From the NCBI GenBank assembly GCA_016195265.1, contig JACPZW010000068.1, forward strand, positions 61,121-125,120: a stretch of 64,000 bases of DNA, written 5' to 3'. This stretch comes from Acidobacteriota bacterium (lineage in GTDB: Bacteria > Acidobacteriota > Vicinamibacteria > Vicinamibacterales > CAVVIG01). The notes below the pieces were generated by a model, which ran no database searches, was not told the origin of the DNA, and saw only the letters and a list, made by a program, of their open reading frames with translations. Both the position numbers and the translations under genes were made by a program. This document shows positions 20,060-28,960 of the stretch, piece by piece (positions within the stretch are counted from its first letter, which is position 1; each line of letters opens with the position of its first letter).

Positions 20060-21454
20060 TCACCGGGACCAGTCCGGGTGTTCGTTGTTTCCGGCGCGCG
20101 TGATCTGTTTCAGGTCTTTGCCGGTCCGGGCGATCGTGTAGATCTGCTTCTTGCCCGATCGGGTCGACGTGAACGCGACGTGCCGGCCGTTGGGCGAGAA
20201 GACCGGGCTCTCGTTGTTCCCTTCGCCGAACGTCAACTGACGGACCTCGCGCGTGGCCACGTCGATCACTTTGATGTCGTTGCCGCCCGCGCGGGACGTG
20301 TACGCGATCTCGTTGTACGGCGCCGGCGACCACGTCGGCTTGTCGGCGTAGCTCTCACCGGTGGTGAGGCGCGTCGGGTTCCCGAGGCCGTCGAGGCTCA
20401 TGATGTAGATTTGCGGCGCGCCCGTCCGGTCCGACGTGAACGCGATCTGCGTGCCCGACGGACTCCACGTCGGCGACATGTTGATGCTCGGATGGTTGGT
20501 GAGCCGGCGCAGCCCGGATCCGTCGCGGTTGACGACGTACAGACTCGAGTTGCCGTTGCCGTCGCGCGACGAGGCAAAGCACAGGCGCGTGCCGTCGGGC
20601 GACCACGCGGCCAGCCAGCTCTCGTCCTTGCCCTGCGTGAGTTCCTCGAGCGTACCCTCATAGATGTTCGAGATGAAGATGTTGGCGCCGCCGCGGCGGT
20701 ACGACGTGTAGGCAATCGACTTGCCGTTGGGCGACCATCGAGGGAACACGTTCAGCGTCCTGCCGAGCGTGACGCGGGTCTGGCCCTCGCCGTCGTAGTC
20801 GGAAATGTAGACCTCTTTTGTTTCGCGCTTCTCGACGGTCCCGGTCATCTTCTCGCCGTCCCGATCCGAATCGAACGTCAGCTTCGTGAGCGCCACGCCC
20901 TTCAGCGCGCGCTGCGAGGCGTGCAGTTCATCGGACATCGCATGTGCGATCCCGCGCGGGTTCTTGGCGTCGTACACGCGACCGTAGGCGGATTGGCGCG
21001 TCCGCGCGTTGAACAGCCGCATCTCGATGCGGAGCCCGGTCGGCGTCTTCTGCACGGTGCCGATGATCAATCCGTCGGCGTTCAACTCGCGCCAGCGGTC
21101 GAAGGGCACGTCCGCGAACGAGGTCGCGCGCGGAATCGACGCGTAGGTGTCGCGCGGAATGAAGGCGAACTCATGCTCGAAGTTCAGGTCGTCCCACAGG
21201 ACCTGCCCGAGCGCCTTCGCCGCCGCGACGGCGTCGGGATCGGTCCCGATCGCGATGAAGTCCGGGATCGCGAGACGCGGCACGGAGCCGCCTTCGCTCG
21301 TAATCGTCGTCGTAATGTCGGTCGGCTGCTGGGACGTTGGTGGCTGTTGGCTGGCCGGCGGCTGCTGCACGACGGGTCCCGCACCAAGCACGGCGACGGC
21401 GAGGAGTCCGGAGAGAAACGTCAACGACCAGTTCCGGAACATCAGGCGCCTCAT
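20060..21454 (-). CDS. tolB: Tol-Pal translocation protein TolB
   Basis: Periplasmic partner of Pal. The 464 residues carry a signal peptide (LTFLSGLLAVAVLGAGPV), an N-terminal alpha/beta domain (RLAIPDFIAIG) and a six-bladed propeller of WD40-like/PD40 repeats: PRWSPNGKSIAYTS, AAWSPDGTRLCFAS, PTWSPSGTQIAFTS, PVFSPNGRHVAFTS. It overlaps the tolA-like gene by 4 bp (ATGA). Confidence 0.95.
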   Translation of the reverse strand: MRRLMFRNWSLTFLSGLLAVAVLGAGPVVQQPPASQQPPTSQQPTDITTTITSEGGSVPRLAIPDFIAIGTDPDAVAAAKALGQVLWDDLNFEHEFAFIPRDTYASIPRATSFADVPFDRWRELNADGLIIGTVQKTPTGLRIEMRLFNARTRQSAYGRVYDAKNPRGIAHAMSDELHASQRALKGVALTKLTFDSDRDGEKMTGTVEKRETKEVYISDYDGEGQTRVTLGRTLNVFPRWSPNGKSIAYTSYRRGGANIFISNIYEGTLEELTQGKDESWLAAWSPDGTRLCFASSRDGNGNSSLYVVNRDGSGLRRLTNHPSINMSPTWSPSGTQIAFTSDRTGAPQIYIMSLDGLGNPTRLTTGESYADKPTWSPAPYNEIAYTSRAGGNDIKVIDVATREVRQLTFGEGNNESPVFSPNGRHVAFTSTRSGKKQIYTIARTGKDLKQITRAGNNEHPDWSR

Positions 21455-22233
21455 TTGAATTTTTGGAAGTTGAGGTGCATGCCCAGCGCCGGGTTGGGGA
21501 ACGCGTCGGGGAGTGGTGGAATCGTCTTCGTCATCGCGACGGCGCGCAGCGCGGCGATGTCAAGCGCCGGAATCCCACTGCTCCTCTCGATGGCCGGGTT
21601 CACGAGACTGCCGTCACGTCTGATCGTGAATTGCACCTTGACCTCGCCGGTCGCGCCCGTGGACTGGTCCCAGTTGGATCGGATGCGCTCGATCATCAGC
21701 ATGATGTAATCCGGGCAGCAGAAGTTCTCGACGTCGAGCGACGAGCCGGAGCCCGGTCCGCCGCCGGACGCAAGGCCGAAGCCCAAGCCGCGCGCGCCCG
21801 TGATCGCGAGCGAATTCCCCGCGCTGGTCTCCGCGCCTTTCGTCGGCGTCCGTCCCCTGGCCTCATCTGGCGCTTCCTTCACCGTCGTTGGCGCGGCCTT
21901 CGTGGGTTTCGCGTTGGGCCGCGGCAGCGTCATCACCGGCGTCTTGGCCGCTGGTTGAACGATGGCCTCGCGCTTGGGCGCTTCTTCTGGCGGCCGCTGC
22001 ACCTGCACCGGGCGTCCGCCGACGGCCGTCATGCCGCCGTTGCGCGGACCGTCGCCTCCACCGCTGAGGGAAATCGTCATCGTCGTGCGCGGCGCGCTCG
22101 GCTGACGCCGCATCCAGCTGCCGGGCGCGAGCACCATCGCCGTCGCCAGGACGCCGTGCAGGCCGAGCGACGCGAGCACCATCCACTGGAGCCCGCTGGG
22201 CGGCTGCATCCGATCGTGGAGCACATCGGTCAC
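21451..22233 (-). CDS. TolA/TonB-like energy transducer
   Basis: The 260 residues from GTG 22233 give VTDVLHDRMQPPSGLQ, then one membrane helix (WMVLASLGLHGVLATAMVLA). A Pro/Thr/Lys-rich linker spans the periplasm and a TonB C-terminal-like domain (GEVKVQFTIRRDGSL, ALDIAALRAV) follows. Alternative starts are GTG 22239 and ATG 22209. Position between tolR and tolB argues for the TolA role, though the C-domain looks more like TonB, as in many non-proteobacteria. Confidence 0.82.
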   Translation of the reverse strand: MTDVLHDRMQPPSGLQWMVLASLGLHGVLATAMVLAPGSWMRRQPSAPRTTMTISLSGGGDGPRNGGMTAVGGRPVQVQRPPEEAPKREAIVQPAAKTPVMTLPRPNAKPTKAAPTTVKEAPDEARGRTPTKGAETSAGNSLAITGARGLGFGLASGGGPGSGSSLDVENFCCPDYIMLMIERIRSNWDQSTGATGEVKVQFTIRRDGSLVNPAIERSSGIPALDIAALRAVAMTKTIPPLPDAFPNPALGMHLNFQKFK

Positions 22234-22240
22234 GTCCACG

Positions 22241-22702
22241 TCATCGTTCCCCGGGCTGCCTGGTGACCATGCCGACGGTCTCGACACCAGCGGCGAGCAG
22301 CGCGTCGAAGACCTCCATCAAATCCTTGAGCTCGACGCCGCCGTCTCCCCGCAGGTAGACGTTCTTCTGTTTCGCGGTCTCCATCTTCTGCCGTATCCGC
22401 TCCCTCAGGATCTCGGCGTGGATCGGCTCGTCGCCGAGATAGACGATGTGCGATTGCCGGTAGGCGAGGGGGACGGTGAGGAAGATGCGCTCGCCCTCGA
22501 TCTGGGAGGCGCGGCGCGTGACAGGCAGCCTGACGTCGACTCCCCGCTGGATCATCGGCGCCGTCACCATGAAGATGACGAGCAGCACGAGCATCACGTC
22601 GACGAGCGGGACGACGTTGATCTCCGCGAGCGACGTGGCGACGCGACGGCCCCGGCCCCCTCGCCCCGGGCCCGCGGAGGCCCCGGCCTGCACTTTCGGC
22701 AT
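22241..22702 (-). CDS. tolR: Biopolymer transport protein TolR/ExbD
   Basis: The 153 residues have a single N-terminal membrane helix with the proton-path Asp (INVVPLVDVMLVLLVIFMVT) and the periplasmic ExbD fold. It forms the proton-driven motor with TolQ immediately upstream. The stop lies one codon from the tolQ-side gap and about 8 bp before the TolA-like start. Confidence 0.95.
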   Translation of the reverse strand: MPKVQAGASAGPGRGGRGRRVATSLAEINVVPLVDVMLVLLVIFMVTAPMIQRGVDVRLPVTRRASQIEGERIFLTVPLAYRQSHIVYLGDEPIHAEILRERIRQKMETAKQKNVYLRGDGGVELKDLMEVFDALLAAGVETVGMVTRQPGER

Positions 22703-23482
22703 CTAGGTGAAGTTCCTTTCGGCGATGTTCAGAAACTCCATGGCGAAGTCGTCCATTTCCGACGCGAACAGCTTCACGCGCTGCGAGAGGCCGTTGTAGA
22801 AGTAGACTGCGGGAATCGCTGTGAACAGGCCTGCCGCCGTCGCGACGAGCGCTTCCGCAATGCCCGGCGCCACGACGCCCAGATTCGTGGAGCCGGTCTG
22901 CCCGATGCCTTCGAACGCGCTGATGATGCCCCACACCGTGCCGAAGAGCCCGATGAACGGGGCGATGCTCGCCGTCGTCGCCAGAAACGCTACTCGGTGT
23001 TCGAGTTTATTGACCTCGACGGCTGAGGCGCGCAGCAGCGCGCGATCGACGGCCGGCAGACTCTTCAAGGTTGGACGTCCGGCTGGCCCGCGTGGATTGG
23101 GCGTGGCGGCGTCCGGCGTCGCAGGCGCGTGCCGCAGCTGCGCCGTGAGCTCCGCGTAGCCGGCTTGAAACAGCCCGACGAGCGGACTCGCGCTGAGCGA
23201 GCTGCACACGGCCTGCACTTCGGAGAACTTGTTGCTGCGGCGGAAGACGTCGAGGAACTGCGCCGTCTGCCGGGCAGCGCGGCGGAACGTCCACAGCTTG
23301 TGGAACACGATCCCGAGCGACAGGACCGACGCCAGCGCGAGAACGAGCAGAACCCCTTGGGTGATACCTATTCGGCCGGAACCAAACGCGAGTCGAACGA
23401 GACTGGGACCCGACTCTTCCGGTGCGACCGCGCCCTGCGCCTGCACGAGCAGCGCGAGCAGCGGGCCTCCAAGCGTGCGCAA
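22703..23482 (-). CDS. tolQ: Tol-Pal motor protein TolQ/ExbB
   Basis: The 259 residues have three membrane helices: an N-terminal one (QGVLLVLALASVLSLGIVFH) and a C-terminal pair in the MotA/TolQ/ExbB domain (VAFLATTASIAPFIGLFGTV, AEALVATAAGLFTAIPAVYF) with the conserved Thr/Gly pore residues. No ATG suits the N-terminus; the TTG at 23482 is chosen because a GGAGGG ribosome site lies 4 bp upstream and the promoter at 23535-23563 is just ahead. First gene of the tol-pal operon. Confidence 0.9.
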   Translation of the reverse strand: MRTLGGPLLALLVQAQGAVAPEESGPSLVRLAFGSGRIGITQGVLLVLALASVLSLGIVFHKLWTFRRAARQTAQFLDVFRRSNKFSEVQAVCSSLSASPLVGLFQAGYAELTAQLRHAPATPDAATPNPRGPAGRPTLKSLPAVDRALLRASAVEVNKLEHRVAFLATTASIAPFIGLFGTVWGIISAFEGIGQTGSTNLGVVAPGIAEALVATAAGLFTAIPAVYFYNGLSQRVKLFASEMDDFAMEFLNIAERNFT

Positions 23483-23534
23483 ACGGCCCTCCGCGACATA
23501 TAGCAGTGCGCCGCTGGGACAGCGCGATTGCCGA

Positions 23535-23563
23535 ACTGTATCATGCCGTGAAATTGCTGTCAA
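23535..23563 (-). promoter_or_regulatory. Sigma70 promoter of the tol-pal operon
   Basis: On the minus strand a perfect TTGACA -35 box is followed, after exactly 17 bp, by TACAGT (4 of 6 matches to TATAAT). It lies in the recN/tolQ divergent spacer and predicts a leader of about 45 nt to the TTG start. Confidence 0.7.
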
Positions 23564-23599
23564 ACCTATGTTACGATTGGAGTTCTCGCGCTTTCTCAA

Positions 23600-25387
23600 A
23601 TGCTTCGCTTTCTTCGAATCTCGCATCTGGCCGTCCTCGACTTGGTTGAAGTCGAGTTCGATCCGGGCCTCAACGTCCTGACCGGAGAAACCGGAGCGGG
23701 GAAGTCGATTCTCGTCGAGGCGGTCGGGCTGTTGCTCGGCGGCAGGGCGTCCGGCGACCTCGTGCGCACGGGCGAGGATCTGGCGAGCATTGAGGCGATC
23801 TTCGAGAACGCCGGCGAAGAGTTGCTCGTGCGCCGCGAGATCACGTCGCAGGGCCGCAGCCGCGCGTTCATTAATGGCGCGCTCGCGACCGCCGGCGCGC
23901 TGAAGGATCTCTCGGTCCGGCTCATCGAACTGCACGGGCAGCACGAGCACCAGACGCTGCTCGATCCCTCGACGCACCTCGACGTGATCGACGCCTATGG
24001 CGGGCTCGACCGCGAACTTGCCCCGACCGCGGCCGCCTTCGAGTCGATGCGTGCTCGGCGGGACGAACTCGGGAGTCTTCGCGCCGCTGCGAACGATCGC
24101 GACAGTCGACTCGAATTCATCACCTTTCAACTGGGCGAGCTCGAGCGCGCCGGATTGAAAGCCGGCGTCCCCGGAGAAGACGCTGAGCTGGCGGCGCAGC
24201 GGCAGGTGCTGGCGAATGCCGAGCGCGTGGAGCGACTCTGCGTCGAGAGCTACGCCGCATTGTACGAGCGGGACGATGCGATTCTGGCGGGGCTGGGTCA
24301 GGTGTGGCGACGGGTGGGTGAGTTGGCGGCGCTCGATCCACAGTTCCAGCCGTACCTGGACGCGCGCGACGGGATCAAGTCGCAGCTCGAGGATCTGGCC
24401 GCGTTCCTCCGACAGTACGCCGCCGGCATCGAGGCATCGCCCGCGCGGCTGCAGCAGGTGGAGGAGCGGCTGGCGCTGCTCGAGCGGCTGAAGCGCAAGT
24501 ACGGGCCGACGCTGCAGGACGTCGTCGCGCGGCGCGAGGCGCTCGCCAGAGAACGCTCGGATCTCGAGCGGGGCGACGATCGCATTGCCGAGTTGGATCG
24601 GGACTTCGCGGGCGCGCGCGCTCAGTACGTGAATGCGGCTGAGCGGCTCTCGGCGGCGCGCCGGCACACCGCCGCCACGTTTGCGGCGGGCGTCGTGACC
24701 GTACTTCGCGACCTGGCGATGGAGCAGACACGGTTCGAAATGCGATTCGGTCCGGCGCTCCCCGAGGCAGGCTGGACAGCTCGCGGCGTGGACACGGCGG
24801 AGTTCTTCGTCTCGCCGAACCCCGGCGAGGACCTCCGGCCGCTCGTCCGCGTCGTCTCGGGCGGCGAACTATCCCGGATGATGCTGGCGGTCAAGACACT
24901 GACCGCGACGTCCCGTCATGGGTTCAGCGATGCCGCGGATCGGCCAGCGAGCGCATCCGCGCCCGGGTTGATCTTTGATGAAGTCGACGCCGGCATCGGT
25001 GGACGCGTCGCCGACGTCGTCGGCCGCAAATTACGGGCGCTGGGGTCGGCGTTCCAGGTGCTGTGCATCACGCATCTGCCACAGATCGCGGCGTATGCCG
25101 ACACGCAGTTTCAAATCGAGAAGACGGTCGAGGGTGGGCGGACACGGACGCGCGTCCAGCGGCTGAGCGACAGCGGCCGCGTGGAAGAATTAGCGCGCAT
25201 GCTCGGCGGGGAGGCCATTACCGATGGTCTTCGCGGCTCCGCTCGTGAGATGCTCAGCGAGCGCGCCGCGAAGCTCGGTGGCCCTTCCACGCGCGGGCCT
25301 GGCGAATCGATGGCGAAGGGCGAAAGCGAAAGAGGGAAAGCGAAGGAACGCGGACGGGCGCCGCGAACCAGGGAGACGAATACCTAA
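23600..25387 (+). CDS. recN: DNA repair protein RecN
   Basis: SMC-like ATPase of double-strand break repair; 595 residues. It has Walker A TGETGAGKS, a central coiled coil with the family's GELERAGL region, the ABC signature VSGGELSRMMLA and Walker B GLIFDEVDAGIGG, ending THLPQIAAYAD. The last 35 or so residues (MAKGESERGKAKERG) come from a simple GCGAAAG-type sequence and look like a recent extension. It is divergent from tolQ and 3 bp before miaB. Confidence 0.95.
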   Translation: MLRFLRISHLAVLDLVEVEFDPGLNVLTGETGAGKSILVEAVGLLLGGRASGDLVRTGEDLASIEAIFENAGEELLVRREITSQGRSRAFINGALATAGALKDLSVRLIELHGQHEHQTLLDPSTHLDVIDAYGGLDRELAPTAAAFESMRARRDELGSLRAAANDRDSRLEFITFQLGELERAGLKAGVPGEDAELAAQRQVLANAERVERLCVESYAALYERDDAILAGLGQVWRRVGELAALDPQFQPYLDARDGIKSQLEDLAAFLRQYAAGIEASPARLQQVEERLALLERLKRKYGPTLQDVVARREALARERSDLERGDDRIAELDRDFAGARAQYVNAAERLSAARRHTAATFAAGVVTVLRDLAMEQTRFEMRFGPALPEAGWTARGVDTAEFFVSPNPGEDLRPLVRVVSGGELSRMMLAVKTLTATSRHGFSDAADRPASASAPGLIFDEVDAGIGGRVADVVGRKLRALGSAFQVLCITHLPQIAAYADTQFQIEKTVEGGRTRTRVQRLSDSGRVEELARMLGGEAITDGLRGSAREMLSERAAKLGGPSTRGPGESMAKGESERGKAKERGRAPRTRETNT

Positions 25388-25390
25388 GTC

Positions 25391-26758
25391 ATGGCGCGGA
25401 AGTACCTCATCGAGACGTTCGGTTGTCAGATGAATGTCCACGATTCCGAACGCATGGCAGGCCTGCTGGAGCAGGCAGGCTTCGAGGCGACCGACGAGGC
25501 CGCCGACGCCGATGTGGTTGTGATCAACACGTGCAGCGTGCGCGAGCGTGCGGAGGAGAAGCTCTTCACGCGGCTGGGCGAACTCCGTCAGCTGGCGGCG
25601 GAACACGGCCACGATCCAATCGTGGCGGTGGCCGGCTGCGTCGCGCAGCAGGAAGGCGAGGCGATTCTCAAGCGTGCGCCGGGAGTGGCCGATGTGATCG
25701 TCGGCACGCAGGCGCTTCGCCGCCTGCCGATGCTGGTGGCCGCGGCGGCCACCGCCAAGGGCCCGAAGTTCACGCCGCTGATCAACCTCGACGCCCTCGA
25801 CGATGTGACGTTTCCGCTTGGCGTGACCCGGCGGGCGGACCCCGTGAAGGCGTATGTGACGATCATCGAAGGCTGCAACGAGTTCTGCAGCTTCTGCGTC
25901 GTGCCGTACACGCGCGGTCACGAGCGGATGCGCCTGAAGGTCGACATCCTGGCGGAGGTGGCGGAGGCGGCCGCCACGGGTCACCGCGAGGTGCAGCTCC
26001 TCGGCCAGATCGTCAACCACTACGCCGCGCCAGACGATCCCAACTGCGACTTCAGCGGCCTGCTGGAAGCGGTCCACGAGGTGCCGGGCATCGACCGCAT
26101 CCGGTTCGCGAGCCCGCATCCGCGCCACGTGACGCCGCGGTTCCTGCAGACCATGACTGCGCTGCCGAAGGTGTGCCGGCACCTGCATCTCCCCGTGCAG
26201 TCGGGATCGACGCGGGTCCTCGACGCGATGCGACGCCGCTACACGCGTGAGAGCTACCTGGCGCTGGTCGACGAGATCCGGGCGACGCTGCCGGACGTGT
26301 CCCTATCGACCGATATGATCGTTGGCTTCCCCGGCGAGACCGTGGAGGACTTCGAGGAGACGCTGAGCCTGACCGCCGCTGTGGGATATCACAGCATATT
26401 CTCGTTCAAGTATTCGCCGCGGCCCAACACGCTGGCCGACAAACGGCTCGCGGATGATGTGTCGGAGGATGAGAAGACGCAGCGGATCGTGGCGTTGCAG
26501 GCGCTGCAGCGCGATATTCAATCGGCGCTGAACGCGGGTCTGGTCGGCGGGACGATGGACGTCCTGATTGATGCGGCGAGCCGGCGGCGGGCGTCAGAAC
26601 TGTCGGGCCGGACCGGCACCAACGTCGTCGTCAATCTGCCTGGCCCGGGCGCATGGGTGGGGCAGATGCGGCGTGTGCGTATCGAGCGCGCGGGGCCGCA
26701 CAGCGTCTGGGGGCAGGCGGTCGACGCGGGGTTTGACAGCGCCTCGGGTGGGGCCTAG
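25391..26758 (+). CDS. miaB: tRNA-2-methylthio-N6-dimethylallyladenosine synthase MiaB
   Basis: Radical-SAM methylthiotransferase acting on A37 of tRNA. The 455 residues include the N-terminal UPF0004 domain with its cluster cysteines (FGCQMN, NTCSVRE, AGCVAQQ), radical SAM CxxxCxxC in EGCNEFCSFCVVP, and a C-terminal TRAM domain. The usual GQNVNSY appears as GQIVNHY, a change in a normally conserved segment. MiaB rather than RimO is favoured by EKLFTRLGEL and the neighbourhood, but the paralogues are similar. Confidence 0.92.
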   Translation: MARKYLIETFGCQMNVHDSERMAGLLEQAGFEATDEAADADVVVINTCSVRERAEEKLFTRLGELRQLAAEHGHDPIVAVAGCVAQQEGEAILKRAPGVADVIVGTQALRRLPMLVAAAATAKGPKFTPLINLDALDDVTFPLGVTRRADPVKAYVTIIEGCNEFCSFCVVPYTRGHERMRLKVDILAEVAEAAATGHREVQLLGQIVNHYAAPDDPNCDFSGLLEAVHEVPGIDRIRFASPHPRHVTPRFLQTMTALPKVCRHLHLPVQSGSTRVLDAMRRRYTRESYLALVDEIRATLPDVSLSTDMIVGFPGETVEDFEETLSLTAAVGYHSIFSFKYSPRPNTLADKRLADDVSEDEKTQRIVALQALQRDIQSALNAGLVGGTMDVLIDAASRRRASELSGRTGTNVVVNLPGPGAWVGQMRRVRIERAGPHSVWGQAVDAGFDSASGGA

Positions 26759-26769
26759 GTTGTAGCCGT

Positions 26770-27255
26770 ATGCAAATCGAGATGACCCTTAAGGGGCTGA
26801 TGGTCGATCCCATCACCAACATGCCGATCGTCATCCTGCGCGATCGGGATGGGCAGAAAGTGCTCCCGATCTGGGTGGGCATCTTCGAGGCGAACGCGAT
26901 CGCGCTGCAGATTGAGAACATCCCGACGCCCCGTCCGATGACGCACGACTTGCTGCGTAACGTCATCGAGGACCTCAAGGCGTCGGTGCAGAAGGTCGTC
27001 GTCTGCGACTTGCAGGAGAACACGTTCTACGCGCTGATCTATCTCTCGCGCAACGGCGACACGATGGCCATCGACGCGCGGCCGAGCGACGCCATCGCGC
27101 TGGCGCTGCGGACCCGGGCGCCGATCTTCGTCGAGGACGCGGTCATCGACCACGCCAAGACCGTCGATTTCTCGTCTGAGCGGGCCGATGCCGACCGGCT
27201 GCACAAATGGCTCGAGAGCCTCGACCCGGACGATCTCGGTAAATACAAGATGTAG
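26770..27255 (+). CDS. Bifunctional nuclease family protein (DUF151)
   Basis: The 161 residues match the BFN/DUF151 fold: KGLMVDPITNMPIVILRD, LPIWVGIFEANAIAL, and the signature IDARPSDAIALALRT. Members have been reported with DNase/RNase activity; the role in this lineage is unknown. It follows miaB by 11 bp. Confidence 0.9.
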   Translation: MQIEMTLKGLMVDPITNMPIVILRDRDGQKVLPIWVGIFEANAIALQIENIPTPRPMTHDLLRNVIEDLKASVQKVVVCDLQENTFYALIYLSRNGDTMAIDARPSDAIALALRTRAPIFVEDAVIDHAKTVDFSSERADADRLHKWLESLDPDDLGKYKM

Positions 27256-27301
27256 TCTGCTAGAATGGCGCGCGTTCGGGCAGTTCGGGCGCGCCCCATT
27301 C

Positions 27302-28057
27302 ATGATCGTCGCAATTGCCAACCAGAAGGGCGGCGTGGGCAAGACCACGACGGCCATCAACATCGCGGCGGGCCTCGCCCTGCGCGGCAAGCGCACGCTG
27401 CTCATCGACCTCGACCCCCAGGCCAACAGCACGATGTCGTTCCTCGACATGCAGCAGGTGTCGAAGAGCACGTACGACGTCTTCGCGGACGCCGCGGTCA
27501 CCTTCGCCGACGTAATCCTGCCGTCGCCGGTCGCCAACCTGTTCATTGCGCCGTCGCGCATAGCGCTGGCCAAGCTCGAGGCGAAGCTGATCGGAGAGAT
27601 GGACGCGCACTTCCGGCTCAAGGACAAGCTCGAGTCTGTCCGCGCCGCCTACTCGCACATCGTCATTGACTGTCCGCCGACGCTCGGCCTGCTGACGGTC
27701 AACGCGCTGGTGGCGGCGACGCATCTGCTGATTCCGATTCAGTCGTCGTACTTCGCGCTGGAAGGCACCGACGACCTGCTCGAGACGATCGAGAAGGTCC
27801 GGGCCCGGCCGAACCCGGCGCTGCGCATCCTGGGTGTTGTGATCACGATGCACGACAAGCGGACGGCGCTGGCGCGGGACATTCGGTTGCAGATTCAGAA
27901 AGTGTTCGGCGGGAAGGTGTTCAAGACCGTCATCACGAAGAGCGTGCGGCTGGAGGAAAGCCCGGCCTACAAGGAGTCCATCTTCACGTTCGCACCGGAC
28001 TCCACGGGGGCCACCGAGTACTACAGCCTGTGCGAGGAGGTGATCGATCGTGCCTAG
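27302..28057 (+). CDS. parA: Chromosome partitioning ATPase ParA/Soj
   Basis: The 251 residues start at ATG 27302 and open with the deviant Walker A KGGVGKTTTAIN, then LLIDLDPQANST and Walker B HIVIDCPPTLGLLT. It lacks the N-terminal DNA-binding extension of plasmid type Ia ParA, so it is the chromosomal Soj type. It overlaps parB by 8 bp. Confidence 0.95.
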   Translation: MIVAIANQKGGVGKTTTAINIAAGLALRGKRTLLIDLDPQANSTMSFLDMQQVSKSTYDVFADAAVTFADVILPSPVANLFIAPSRIALAKLEAKLIGEMDAHFRLKDKLESVRAAYSHIVIDCPPTLGLLTVNALVAATHLLIPIQSSYFALEGTDDLLETIEKVRARPNPALRILGVVITMHDKRTALARDIRLQIQKVFGGKVFKTVITKSVRLEESPAYKESIFTFAPDSTGATEYYSLCEEVIDRA

Positions 28058-28871
28058 ACGAGGCTTGCCGGAGACCATCGCGATGCGCCACGACGAGCAC
28101 TATGTCGAGGCGTTGGCGGCGTCGGCGGGGACACCCATCGGGCGGATGATCTCGATCGAGCAAATCGACCCCAATCCGAACCAGCCGCGGCAAGTCATGG
28201 GCGATCTATCCGAGTTGATCGCCTCCATTGCGGAGAAGGGCATCCTGGAGCCGCTGGTCGTCCGTCAGGTGGGCGACAGGTTTCAGATCGTGGCCGGCGA
28301 GCGGCGCTACCAGGCGTCGGTCCAGGTCGGTCTGCGGGAGCTGCCGGTCGTCATCCGGGACGTCGACGAGACCGAAATGCTCGAACTGGCGCTCATCGAG
28401 AACCTCCAGCGCAAGGATCTGACCCCGTTCGAAGAATCGGAAGCACTGGAAGGGCTCGCCGCGCGCTGCGGCTATACCCACGAGGATCTGGCGCGGCGGC
28501 TCGGCAAGTCGCGAACGTCGGTGACCGAATCGCTGGCCCTCAACGCGATGCCCGGCGAGGTCAGAAATCTTTGTCGGCTGGCCGACATTTCCTCTAAGTC
28601 ATTGCTTCTGCAAGTGGTTCGTCAGGAGACGTCGGAGAAAATGACCGCGCTCATCGAAAAGATGGCGAGCCAGGGTGGCGCAACACGCCAGCAACTGCGC
28701 GAGGCGACCGCCAAGCCGAAGGCCGGCCGGCCGAAACACTACGTGTTCGCGTTCCGGCCGCCGACGAAGCAGTTCAACCTGAAGTTGAGCTTTGCTAAAA
28801 GCCGAGTGAGCCGGGATGAGGTCATCGAAGCTATCGAGGCGATTCTGAGGGAACTCCGGAAAGCCAAATAG
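28050..28871 (+). CDS. parB: Chromosome partitioning protein ParB/Spo0J
   Basis: parS-binding CTPase of 273 residues starting at GTG. The ParB N-domain has NPNQPRQ, the CTP-binding VAGERRYQAS and ENLQRKDLTPFEESEAL. A helix-turn-helix (THEDLARRLGKSRTSVTESL) and a C-terminal dimerisation region follow. No parS-like TGTTTCACGTGAAACA was noticed nearby. Confidence 0.95.
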   Translation: MPRRGLPETIAMRHDEHYVEALAASAGTPIGRMISIEQIDPNPNQPRQVMGDLSELIASIAEKGILEPLVVRQVGDRFQIVAGERRYQASVQVGLRELPVVIRDVDETEMLELALIENLQRKDLTPFEESEALEGLAARCGYTHEDLARRLGKSRTSVTESLALNAMPGEVRNLCRLADISSKSLLLQVVRQETSEKMTALIEKMASQGGATRQQLREATAKPKAGRPKHYVFAFRPPTKQFNLKLSFAKSRVSRDEVIEAIEAILRELRKAK

Positions 28872-28960
28872 TGGGGCCTCGTGTATAGTTAACATAATAT
28901 ACATTATCAGACTCTGAAGAAAAGACCCAGGAAACGGGCCCGAGGACGCCGGTTCGAGGC

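Noticed and set aside
19874..21709. 611-codon plus-strand frame opposite tolB and pal
   Set aside because: Antisense to clear TolB propeller repeats; no family features.
28872..28960. parS site after parB
   Set aside because: The AT-rich stretch has partial palindromes (GTTAAC, GTATA/TATAC) but not the TGTTTCACGTGAAACA pattern.
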